Shown here: positions 1 to 5,639 of the stretch, in pieces
Layout: each line of letters begins with the position of its first letter
Numbering within the stretch: the stretch's first letter is position 1
NCBI GenBank assembly: GCA_007122555.1
Contig: SKTL01000533.1
Coordinates: 1 to 7,114 of the forward strand
Length of the DNA stretch: 7,114 bases
DNA from: Thermomicrobiaceae bacterium
Lineage (GTDB): Bacteria; Chloroflexota; Chloroflexia; Thermomicrobiales; Thermomicrobiaceae
Direction: 5' to 3'
Position numbers and translations under genes: made by a program
The notes under the pieces: generated by a model
The model's database searches: none
What the model was told of the DNA's origin: nothing
Seen by the model: the letters and a program-made list of their open reading frames with translations, nothing else

Positions 1-931
1 CGAGCGTGATCGCCGGTTGCTCCGAATCCCCAGACTGATCCGCAGCCGCGTCGTCGATTGCAGCACGCATCGCACGGATATGGACCGGAGTCGTGCCACA
101 GCATCCGCCGATCAGCCTGACGCCCAGGGCGGCGACTTCACGGGCGTATCCGGCGAAGTAATCCGGCGAGGATGGATAGAGCACACGATTGCCGACTTGC
201 ATCGGAAAGCCCGCATTGGGCTGCCCGGAGTAGGTCTGCTCAGGCCCGCCAGCCGCCGTCAGCTCTTTGATCACCTCGACCGTGTGACGCGGCCCGACAC
301 TGCAGTTCACGCCGATTACGTCGACGTTGAGCGATTTCAAGACTTCCGCAACATCTGACGCTGTGTTCCCGCCCACCGTGCGGCGATCATCAGCAAACGT
401 CATCTGTGCCACGATTGGCAAATCGGACGCCTCGCGCGCGGCTTCGACAGCCAGGCGCATCTCGTCGAGCGATGAGATTGTTTCGATCATCAGGAGATCG
501 ACGCCGCCCTCGAGCAGTGCTTCGACCTGTTCACGGAACGCATCTCGCACTGCGCTCGCCGGTGTGGTGCCGATCGGTTCAACAATCCGAGCTGTCGGCC
601 CGACCGACCCGGCGACAAACACGGGTTGTCCGGATACCTCGCGGGCTTCGCGGGCCAGTTTCGCGCCGCGCAAGTTGATATCACGGACGCGATCGGCCAG
701 GTTGTGTTCACCGAGCCGGAACCGGTTTCCACCAAACGTATTGGTTTCGATAATCTCCGCTCCGGCGGCGATATACTCCCGGTGAATCTCGACAATCATT
801 CGGGGATTCGTGAGGTTGAGTTCATCGAAACAGGAATCGATCGGCACGCCGCGATCGTGAATAGCGGTGCCCATCGCACCGTCACAGAGCAGGATCCCCT
901 GCGAAAGCCGAGCGACAAACGGGTGGGGCAT
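1..931 (-). CDS. Homocysteine S-methyltransferase domain protein, 3'-truncated by window edge (possible HMT-MTHFR fusion)
   Basis: The frame read leftward from the ATG at 931-929 stays open to the window edge, giving 310 residues without a stop. It shows the homocysteine S-methyltransferase TIM-barrel signature: DGAMGT at residues 17-22, TNTFGGN at 63-69, and the three zinc-binding cysteines, Cys210 in VNCS and Cys277/Cys278 in GGCCGTTP. PNAGFP lies between them. The family moves a methyl group to homocysteine to make methionine, with zinc activating the thiol; the protein should be cytoplasmic. The start is backed by GAGGA (941-945) nine bases upstream. After GGCCGTTP the barrel ends, and the last dozen or so residues (acidic, Ser/Gln-rich) look like a linker rather than a C-terminus. 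Bacillus YitJ and many Chloroflexota proteins of this layout continue into methylenetetrahydrofolate reductase, which is my inference here. A cobalamin-dependent MetH is another possibility, but less likely given the linker. The methyltransferase call is firm; the fusion is not visible. Confidence 0.92.
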   Translation of the reverse strand, partial: MPHPFVARLSQGILLCDGAMGTAIHDRGVPIDSCFDELNLTNPRMIVEIHREYIAAGAEIIETNTFGGNRFRLGEHNLADRVRDINLRGAKLAREAREVSGQPVFVAGSVGPTARIVEPIGTTPASAVRDAFREQVEALLEGGVDLLMIETISSLDEMRLAVEAAREASDLPIVAQMTFADDRRTVGGNTASDVAEVLKSLNVDVIGVNCSVGPRHTVEVIKELTAAGGPEQTYSGQPNAGFPMQVGNRVLYPSSPDYFAGYAREVAALGVRLIGGCCGTTPVHIRAMRAAIDDAAADQSGDSEQPAITL

Positions 932-949
932 GGGGTGAAATCCTCAAAC

Positions 950-961
950 TCGTACGTACGA
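950..961. promoter_or_regulatory. 12-bp perfect palindrome in the methyltransferase leader
   Basis: TCGTACGTACGA is self-complementary over all 12 bases. It sits between the predicted transcription start (near 986) and the ribosome binding site at 941-945 of the methyltransferase. A dimeric repressor bound here would block elongation or initiation. It could equally be chance; the next flanking bases (C and C) do not extend the symmetry. Confidence 0.3.
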
Positions 962-992
962 CCCCTTTTCACGACGGTCGGGATCTGTCAGA

Positions 993-1001
993 ATTGTAGC
1001 A
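993..1001 (-). promoter_or_regulatory. Extended -10 promoter for the methyltransferase gene
   Basis: On the minus strand the bases read TGCTACAAT, a TGn extension plus a hexamer matching TATAAT at five of six positions. No good -35 hexamer lies 17 bases further up (TCCCTC), which is common for extended -10 promoters. Transcription would start near 986, leaving a leader of about 55 bases before the ATG at 931. Confidence 0.5.
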
Positions 1002-1022
1002 CTGAGCGTTCGAGGGAGGGAA

Positions 1023-1050
1023 CGCACGTTTCGGTCATACCGGACGTGCG
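1023..1050. promoter_or_regulatory. 28-bp dyad / stem-loop in the divergent region
   Basis: CGCACGT at 1023-1029 and ACGTGCG at 1044-1050 are exact inverted repeats of seven bases. Inside them, CGGT (1032-1035) pairs with ACCG (1039-1042) around a three-base CAT loop, with one T-G wobble and one bulged T between the two helices in the plus-strand reading. No T-run follows, so it does not look like a terminator. It lies just above the predicted -35 region of the methyltransferase promoter, a natural position for an operator. Confidence 0.35.
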
Positions 1051-1183
1051 CGGGAGTACACGGATCAATGCTGGCTGACTTGTTGTCACCGAAATCGATG
1101 TCCAGCACCCTCTAGCTCACCGTAAGTAAAGGATTCTTCGAAACCGCGTGATCCCAGGGATTCGCCCAGGCAGTAGAGTCCCC

Positions 1184-1211
1184 TGCAACCGGGATGACGT
1201 GCACTCGTTCT
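1184..1211 (+). promoter_or_regulatory. Possible ECF-type promoter of the sigma/anti-sigma operon
   Basis: TGCAAC (1184-1189), a 16-base gap and CGTTCT (1206-1211) resemble the AAC-containing -35 and CGT-containing -10 elements of ECF promoters, where spacings near 16 bases are usual. Transcription would begin around 1218, only about 14 bases before the ATG but still just including the Shine-Dalgarno at 1220-1225. If real it implies self-activation by the sigma factor. The match is loose and the very short leader counts against it. Confidence 0.3.
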
Positions 1212-1231
1212 ACTAATGCGGAGGTCCTCGC

Positions 1232-1819
1232 ATGGACAGTTACGCGGTTGCTGCGACGAACGAATCAGTATGGATAACCCGAGCGAAAGCTGGGGATCAG
1301 GAAGCGTTTGAAGCGATCTTCCAGATCTACGAGCGGCAAATCTACGGGTTTATCTATCGCATGATGGGCAACGCGGAAGACGCGAATGATCTCACCCAGG
1401 AATGCTTTATCCGCGCATACAAGGCGTTGTCCCAGACGAATGACGATCTCAATATCTCGGCCTGGCTGCATCGAATCGCATCAAATGCCTGTCTGGACGT
1501 ATTGCGCCGACGGCAGCGAATTCGCTGGCTCCCGTGGGAATCCCACAAGCACGAGCATCTCCTTCATGGACGACCGCTCGACGAGCCGGAAAGCAATGCG
1601 CTGAGAACTGAGACACAGATAGCTGTTCAGCAGGTTATCGGTCAGATGAGTCCACGCAACCGCATGGCGCTGATCCTCCGCGAGTATGAAGGAATGTCCT
1701 GTGAGGAAATCGGACAGATAATGGGTCTCTCGCGTTCAGCGGTCAAGTCCGTGCTTTTCCGCGGCCGGGAAGAATTTCGCCGCATTTACCGGGCGGTGGA
1801 GGATAACTCTGAAACATGA
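1232..1819 (+). CDS. ECF-family RNA polymerase sigma factor (sigma-70 region 2 and region 4 only)
   Basis: The 195-residue product has the size and two-domain plan of extracytoplasmic-function sigma factors. Region 2 spans about residues 24-95, with the typical stretch DLTQECFIRAYKAL at 53-66 for core binding and -10 melting. Region 4 spans about 128-187, with a helix-turn-helix around CEEIGQIMGLSRSAVKS (157-173) for -35 contact. Regions 1.1 and 3 are absent, as expected. The start is clear: GGAGGT at 1220-1225 lies six bases before the ATG. The linker between the domains is rich in Arg, Trp and His (about 93-112). The stop overlaps the next start as ATGA, so this gene and the anti-sigma gene are co-transcribed and probably translationally coupled. 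The partner's membrane anchor suggests the factor is held inactive at the membrane until an envelope signal arrives. The target promoters cannot be read from the window. I cannot assign a specific ECF group. Confidence 0.95.
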   Translation: MDSYAVAATNESVWITRAKAGDQEAFEAIFQIYERQIYGFIYRMMGNAEDANDLTQECFIRAYKALSQTNDDLNISAWLHRIASNACLDVLRRRQRIRWLPWESHKHEHLLHGRPLDEPESNALRTETQIAVQQVIGQMSPRNRMALILREYEGMSCEEIGQIMGLSRSAVKSVLFRGREEFRRIYRAVEDNSET

Positions 1820-3534
1820 GCCGAACTGAGTGCGACGCCATCAAGCCGCTAATATCGGCTGCACTTGATGGAGACCTGGACGAACAGGAGTTTGTCCAGT
1901 TATCGGAACACCTCGCCTCATGTGCCGACTGTCGCCGGATTCACCATGACTATTCCCATCTCCGAGACGGGCTACGTTCTGAGGAACGGCCGCTTCCCCC
2001 TCCGCAGCTCGCCCGCAATATCTGGAAAGAAACCGTCGAAAAACCGCCTCCTCCGGCAATCGTTCGCCTCGCTTCGCGGACGGGTGTTCGCCTCGGCATG
2101 TCGACGATGGCTGCTTCCGTTGTTGCTCTTCTTGTCGCCGTTCTCTTCCTCGCTCATGGATACGATCAACGTACCCTGCCCGTGGTCGCAGCATCCCAGC
2201 CGGTGCAGGGATCGACGCAGGACTGGCCGATTAGCCGCCCGATCGAGATCGAATTCAGCAAGCAGATGAACCACGACTCGGTTCGAGATAACTTGATAAT
2301 CCGGCCATCTTCCGAGCAAGACCGGCTCCCGACCAGCTGGTCCGGCAATACGCTCATCATCGGCCGTTCGGAAGATCACAGCGTGCTCCTCAGACCGGAA
2401 ACCGACTACAGCATCAACATTCTGGAACATGCCGAGGATCGACACGGAAACACGCTCGGTGATTTCTGGGTCCTGCAGTTCCGGACCGGCCAGCCAGAGG
2501 TCGCGATAGCAACACCATCCCCGGACTCAAACGAGTCCTCGCCGGCTGAGGACCGCGATCCTGCTTCCAGTACGGAATGGATGTTCGGCCAGGGAGACAA
2601 TGACGACGGTCGCGATGACGACGAGTCTGTCGAGGCCGCGAATGATGATGAATCGACCGAACAGGAATCGACGGAGTCTTCCGCATCTGAGCTGCAGCAA
2701 TCATCATCGGATCAATCGGATCAGAATACGTCAAGCGAGTCCGCGCCAACAGCGGAACCCGAGCCAACTCAGCCGGAATCAACTCCGGAACCGGCGCCAA
2801 CCGCCACGCCGAGGCCTGATCCGACACCGGAACCGACCCCGACAACCCCGCCGGCGCCGACCCCAACACCGGAGCCGTACGCTGTGCGCGGCGCGCTCGG
2901 CGAAGTCTACTGGGGAAAACGGGACGTTCAGGACGCCCTCGGAAATCCGGTCCAGCAGTCCCGGAGCTTCCTTGCATCCGAGCAGGAGTTCCAGCGCGGC
3001 TTTATGTTCCGTCAGTTCTATCAGGATCGAAACGCGATCTTCATTTTCGTCAACGGCGGCATAGTTAGCACGCGTAACAACAACTATGATCCTGGTGTAC
3101 ATAACTATCCCGTTGAGGAAAAGGGCGACGGCTTGTACCAGCCTGGCGGCTACTTCGGGAAAGTCTGGGCCGAAGAAGGCTCTCTCGCAGACCAGATCGG
3201 CTACGCAGTGAGACGAGAGCCGGTCGAGAATGTTGATGCGGAGATACAGCAGTTCGATCGCGGTATGCTCCTCTACAGCCGCGGAAGCGTCTATGTGATT
3301 CACTCGGATGGATCATGGGAAGTCCATGTTGTCCGAACGAATTCAGACGGCGGCTTCCAGGGAGACGATTCGGAAAGCGAATCGAATCAGAACCAGGACA
3401 ATCGCGACCAGTCTGAATCGAGCGAGCCCGGAACGCCGGAGCAGGTACGAGATCCGGAGTCCGGCAACTCTCCAAATCAGTATGAAGACGACGAACCGCC
3501 TGATGCCTCCCTGTCCTCAGAGGACGATTCCTGA
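1816..3534 (+). CDS. Membrane-anchored zinc-finger anti-sigma factor with large extracytoplasmic Big_5-like and repeat domains
   Basis: This 572-residue protein opens with a zf-HC2/ZAS anti-sigma domain (about 1-55): Cys6 plus His32, Cys36 and Cys39 in an HxxxCxxC motif. A linker with two Pro clusters follows, then one membrane span at about 94-115, so the N-terminus should be cytoplasmic and bind the sigma factor. Outside lies a domain at about 127-225 resembling Big_5/SbsA Ig-like folds (PIEIEFSKQMN, then a late GNTLGDFWVLQFRTG). Next come an acidic Ser/Glu/Asp stretch (about 230-305) and a Thr-Pro-Glu spacer (310-354). Two degenerate copies of a repeat (358-415 and 445-501) follow, then an acidic Ser/Asn/Gln-rich tail (510-572). 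I see no LPXTG-like anchor or second membrane span. Typical anti-sigma factors of this class are far shorter. The start is fixed by the ATGA overlap and by GGAGGA at 1798-1803, with a rather long 12-base spacing. The anti-sigma role is firm; the ligand of the outer domains is unknown. Confidence 0.9.
   Translation: MSRTECDAIKPLISAALDGDLDEQEFVQLSEHLASCADCRRIHHDYSHLRDGLRSEERPLPPPQLARNIWKETVEKPPPPAIVRLASRTGVRLGMSTMAASVVALLVAVLFLAHGYDQRTLPVVAASQPVQGSTQDWPISRPIEIEFSKQMNHDSVRDNLIIRPSSEQDRLPTSWSGNTLIIGRSEDHSVLLRPETDYSINILEHAEDRHGNTLGDFWVLQFRTGQPEVAIATPSPDSNESSPAEDRDPASSTEWMFGQGDNDDGRDDDESVEAANDDESTEQESTESSASELQQSSSDQSDQNTSSESAPTAEPEPTQPESTPEPAPTATPRPDPTPEPTPTTPPAPTPTPEPYAVRGALGEVYWGKRDVQDALGNPVQQSRSFLASEQEFQRGFMFRQFYQDRNAIFIFVNGGIVSTRNNNYDPGVHNYPVEEKGDGLYQPGGYFGKVWAEEGSLADQIGYAVRREPVENVDAEIQQFDRGMLLYSRGSVYVIHSDGSWEVHVVRTNSDGGFQGDDSESESNQNQDNRDQSESSEPGTPEQVRDPESGNSPNQYEDDEPPDASLSSEDDS
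2743..2877 (+). repeat. Thr/Pro/Glu-rich low-complexity spacer in the anti-sigma factor
   Basis: Residues 310-354 are built from irregular PEPT, TPTP and TPEP units, encoded by degenerate CCG/ACC/GAA codons. Such stretches usually act as extended, wall-spanning stalks between extracellular domains. Together with the acidic segment just before it, the spacer would hold the C-terminal repeats well away from the membrane. The degenerate units make slippage-driven length variation between strains plausible. Confidence 0.75.
2887..3318 (+). repeat. Two degenerate ~57-residue repeats (LGFP-like) at the C-terminal end of the anti-sigma factor
   Basis: Copy A is residues 358-415 (2887-3060) and copy B is residues 445-501 (3148-3318). 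The shared pattern is G..xW, then about 10 residues, LG or IG, then 16-18 residues, F-x-R-G-x-M or F-D-R-G-M, then a hydrophobic strand (IFIF / VYVI) ending in a Gly turn. Key matched positions are W366/W451, G376/G462, F392/F480, R394/R482, G395/G483 and F409/Y493. The pattern recalls LGFP-type repeats, which have been linked to cell-wall association, but that family assignment is uncertain. A roughly 29-residue Asn/Gly-rich segment separates the copies. Confidence 0.6.
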
Positions 3535-3547
3535 TCGTCATCTGAGG
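3515..3547. terminator. Stem-loop at the convergent junction of anti-sigma and CPBP genes
   Basis: CCTCAGA (3515-3521) pairs with TCTGAGG (3541-3547), and GACGAT (3523-3528) pairs with ATCGTC (3534-3539), closing a five-base TCCTG loop. That makes 13 base pairs with a single G/A mismatch. The stem straddles the anti-sigma stop codon at 3532-3534 and sits 52 bases beyond the CPBP stop. No T-run follows on either strand, so it is not a canonical intrinsic terminator. It could be a bidirectional barrier, a 3'-end stabiliser or a Rho-assisted stop. Confidence 0.5.
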
Positions 3548-3598
3548 CGTCGCTGCACCCCCGCAAAATCCTGGATCGCTTGTCTGGACCGGCCCTGG

Positions 3599-4576
3599 TT
3601 ACATCTGCGATGCCGCCAGCACGGAGATCATTATCACCGAGAAATTGTAGGTTGCGTGCGTGATTATGCAGCAGGTGGTGTTCATCTTCTGTCGCTGAAT
3701 CCCCAGAATGATCGACGTCAGGAACACGCCCAGCAGGACAAAACTGAAACCGTACTGTACATGGATCAGCGTGAAAATCAGCGAGGTGAATATGAGTCCG
3801 TAGCGTGGCTGAATCGCCCCGCGAAATAGAACTTCTTCGCCGATGCCGGCGGTTATGCCGATCAGGAGAGCGCCCTGGATATTGATGAGATCCCCCGTCA
3901 CATCCTGCATGATCGCGTCGATATCCTCGGTAAACCCGGGTTGCAGAAGGTCGGTGAGCAATCCGCCAATCGCCGAGACCATGAACAGCGGAACGATTAG
4001 CGCCACGGAGATCGCAACCTGGCGACCCGTCGGCATGTGCAGACCCAGCCGGTCCCTGACACTGGCGAGATCCCGGTTGATCGCGCCTCCGATGGCGAAA
4101 TAGGCGATCGCCACGAGGAGGATCGCCTGGAGGGCGAGGCTCGCCCCGCCGATCGCGCCAAACTCGTCAGCGCCGTTTGCCTCATCGAACGTCAGATCAA
4201 TGGTCCAGACCATCATGATTGCTACCGACAACAGGACCGCAAGGCCAACCATGTCCGGCATCGACTTCGGATTGATCGGCATAACGCGCGCGAGTAATGA
4301 GCGGAACGGAGGCAGCAAAGCTAATCCGACCGCCAGACCGGTTGCAATCATGAAGATGCCGGTGCGCACACCGAAAACGTCATCTTCTAGCTCGGCGGTC
4401 AACTGATCGGCGAAGATAACAATCAGCGTCCCGAAACCGATAAAAGCCAGCGCACCCAGCCCGAAAACCACATAGAGCGCGACAGCAAGCGGTGGTCTGT
4501 CATTCGCGAAATGCGCCCAGGAGGAAAGCAGAAGCGCGAGGATTATGCCGGGAATCACGAGGGCGAGGATCTCCAA
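3599..4576 (-). CDS. CPBP-family (CAAX/Rce1-like) intramembrane metalloprotease
   Basis: The 325-residue product is strongly hydrophobic, with about eight to ten membrane segments. It carries the CPBP (Abi/type II CAAX endopeptidase) motifs: EEVLFR at 247-252 (Glu247, Glu248, Arg252), FTLIH at 268-272 (His272) and ITHATYN at 305-311 (His307, Asn311). Glu and His residues of this kind form the catalytic centre inside the membrane. The N-terminal half (about 1-170) adds extra spans before the conserved core. The start is TTG at 4576-4574, with AAGGA (4588-4592) 11 bases upstream and no ATG or GTG in the codons I read upstream. The gene has its own promoter and faces the sigma/anti-sigma operon tail to tail. 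Bacterial members have varied roles (bacteriocin immunity, prenyl-protein-type processing, signalling) and the substrate cannot be told from sequence. The family call is firm. Confidence 0.92.
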   Translation of the reverse strand: MEILALVIPGIILALLLSSWAHFANDRPPLAVALYVVFGLGALAFIGFGTLIVIFADQLTAELEDDVFGVRTGIFMIATGLAVGLALLPPFRSLLARVMPINPKSMPDMVGLAVLLSVAIMMVWTIDLTFDEANGADEFGAIGGASLALQAILLVAIAYFAIGGAINRDLASVRDRLGLHMPTGRQVAISVALIVPLFMVSAIGGLLTDLLQPGFTEDIDAIMQDVTGDLINIQGALLIGITAGIGEEVLFRGAIQPRYGLIFTSLIFTLIHVQYGFSFVLLGVFLTSIILGIQRQKMNTTCCIITHATYNFSVIMISVLAASQM

Positions 4577-4634
4577 GAGTGTTCTCGTCCTTTCCAGAAA
4601 TCGAACAGCGCCAGAAGACCCGGCGCCGCGCTGG

Positions 4635-4640
4635 ATTATA
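4635..4640 (-). promoter_or_regulatory. -10 element for the CPBP protease gene
   Basis: On the minus strand the bases read TATAAT, a perfect -10 hexamer. At 17-base spacing the -35 hexamer is ACGGCA (4663-4658), only three matches to TTGACA. Transcription would start near 4628, giving a leader of about 50 bases before the TTG start. A six-base inverted repeat, CAGCGC (4606-4611) with GCGCTG (4628-4633), lies at the start of that leader. Overlap with the divergent parB promoter suggests the two may compete for polymerase. Confidence 0.5.
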
Positions 4641-4662
4641 CCCCGGCGCAGATGGCGTGCCG

Positions 4663-4671
4663 TGCTAAACT
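4663..4671 (+). promoter_or_regulatory. Extended -10 promoter for parB
   Basis: TGCTAAACT gives a TGn extension and a four-of-six match to TATAAT, with no recognisable -35. Transcription would start near 4678, about 34 bases before the GTG start. It resembles the methyltransferase element TGCTACAAT at 993-1001. The motif also overlaps the -35 area of the divergent protease promoter. Confidence 0.35.
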
Positions 4672-4711
4672 CTGGTGGGTGCGTTTGAATTCAACGGATA
4701 GGTAATGTTGC

Positions 4712-5590
4712 GTGGCTCAGAAAAAGCGTGGACTTGGTCGCGGCCTTGATGCGCTCATCGAGGCGCGCTCCGACAACGCAGATCCCGGCAAGATAGCTGA
4801 ACTCGATCTCGACTGGATTGAGCCAAACCCGCTTCAGCCGCGCGCGGAAATGGACCGCGACGAACTGGACGCGCTCGCCAACTCCATTCGTGAGCATGGC
4901 GTTATTCAACCGGTCATCGTCACGGAGAGCGACGGGGCCACCCCGTACCGGCTCATCGCCGGCGAACGTAGATGGCGCGCCGCGCGGCAGGCGGGGTTGA
5001 CCGTTATCCCGGCGATCATCCGGGAATCCAGCCCCCGGGCAATGCTTGAGCTGGCGCTGATCGAGAACATTCAGCGCGCCGACCTGAACGTGCTGGAAGA
5101 AGCGGCGGCCTACCGTCAGCTCATCGAGGATTTCGGTCTCAAACACGGAGAACTTGCCGAACGCGTGGGCAAGAACCGGAGCACTATCACCAATGCGCTC
5201 CGGATCCTTCAGTGCCCCGAGGAAGTACAGCACGCCCTCATGAGCGCCACCATCACCGAGGGTCACGCGCGGGCGCTCCTGGGGTTACCCAGCGGAGTAG
5301 ACCAGCTCGCTGCGCTGCAGATCGTCACCAGCCGTGACCTCACGGTCCGTCAGACGGAACGACTCGTTCGGGAGTGGAGTGCGGAAAGCGGGACAGAGCA
5401 GCAAACCGCTCCGGTGTCTCCCGAAACCGACCCGGTCATTCGGGACTTCGAACAGCGGTTGCAGCGTTCGCTTGGAACCCGTGTCGAACTCAAACGAGGC
5501 CGCAAGGGCGGCCGACTGATCATCCACTACTACTCGGACGATGAGCTCAACACCATCTCCGAACGACTTCTTGAGGACGAAGACTTCTAG
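4712..5590 (+). CDS. parB: ParB family chromosome-partitioning protein (CTP-dependent DNA clamp)
   Basis: The 292-residue protein has the full chromosomal ParB layout. An N-terminal basic motif, RGLGRGLDALI (6-16), is the type that stimulates ParA. The CTP-binding/clamp domain carries NPLQPR (39-44), GERRWRAA (84-91) and ENIQR (118-122). A helix-turn-helix at about 143-166 would read parS, and a C-terminal dimerisation domain spans about 236-292. The linker at about 222-240 is short and Glu/Gln/Thr-rich. ParB loads on parS sites near the origin and spreads to recruit SMC and ParA. The start is GTG: the in-frame codons upstream run straight into TAA at 4703-4705, and GGATAGG (4696-4702) lies nine bases before it. 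The ATG at 4705 is out of frame. No parA adjoins it: the upstream neighbour is the divergent protease and the downstream neighbour is the convergent glycyl-tRNA synthetase, so the gene appears monocistronic. A housekeeping role is likely; a plasmid-type or Noc-like role is less so. Confidence 0.94.
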   Translation: MAQKKRGLGRGLDALIEARSDNADPGKIAELDLDWIEPNPLQPRAEMDRDELDALANSIREHGVIQPVIVTESDGATPYRLIAGERRWRAARQAGLTVIPAIIRESSPRAMLELALIENIQRADLNVLEEAAAYRQLIEDFGLKHGELAERVGKNRSTITNALRILQCPEEVQHALMSATITEGHARALLGLPSGVDQLAALQIVTSRDLTVRQTERLVREWSAESGTEQQTAPVSPETDPVIRDFEQRLQRSLGTRVELKRGRKGGRLIIHYYSDDELNTISERLLEDEDF

Positions 5591-5639
5591 ACCGGTTCTC
5601 TGAGGATCACGCCGGTAGACGTCGATCCGCGTGCTGGTT

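Larger units (their letters stand above)
932..1231. other. Divergent intergenic control region between the methyltransferase and the sigma-factor gene
   Basis: This 300-base stretch carries no convincing gene. It holds the methyltransferase promoter and leader (about 932-1001), a dyad element at 1023-1050, and a possible ECF-type promoter at 1184-1211, followed by the sigma-gene Shine-Dalgarno GGAGGT at 1220-1225. I looked for SAM-type and cobalamin-type riboswitch features in the minus-strand leader, since such elements often precede methionine genes. I saw none, and the predicted leader is only about 55 bases, too short for those classes. Between roughly 1051 and 1183 I see nothing specific beyond short imperfect inverted repeats. 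Confidence 0.7.

Noticed and set aside
17..1078. Several plus-strand open frames (17-358, 327-785, 406-678, 626-1078)
   Set aside because: They lie antisense to the methyltransferase, whose motifs are clear. Their products are Arg/Ser-rich, match no family I know and lack good ribosome binding sites.
932..1231. Riboswitch (SAM or cobalamin type) or tRNA in the divergent region
   Set aside because: I found no conserved riboswitch box or cloverleaf. The predicted methyltransferase leader is about 55 bases, too short for those riboswitch classes.
1841..3541. Minus-strand open frames of up to 187 codons across the anti-sigma gene
   Set aside because: G+C-rich codon bias on the coding strand opens antisense frames. 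Their products show no motifs, and the sense frame has a zinc finger, a membrane span and ordered domains.
2600..3829. Plus-strand frames 2600-3064 and 3308-3829
   Set aside because: The first is a shadow of the anti-sigma low-complexity region and is Arg/Pro/Ser-rich. The second crosses from the anti-sigma tail into the antisense of the protease and has no recognisable content.
4691..5266. 191-codon minus-strand frame across parB
   Set aside because: It is antisense to a protein with complete ParB motifs and shows no family features of its own.
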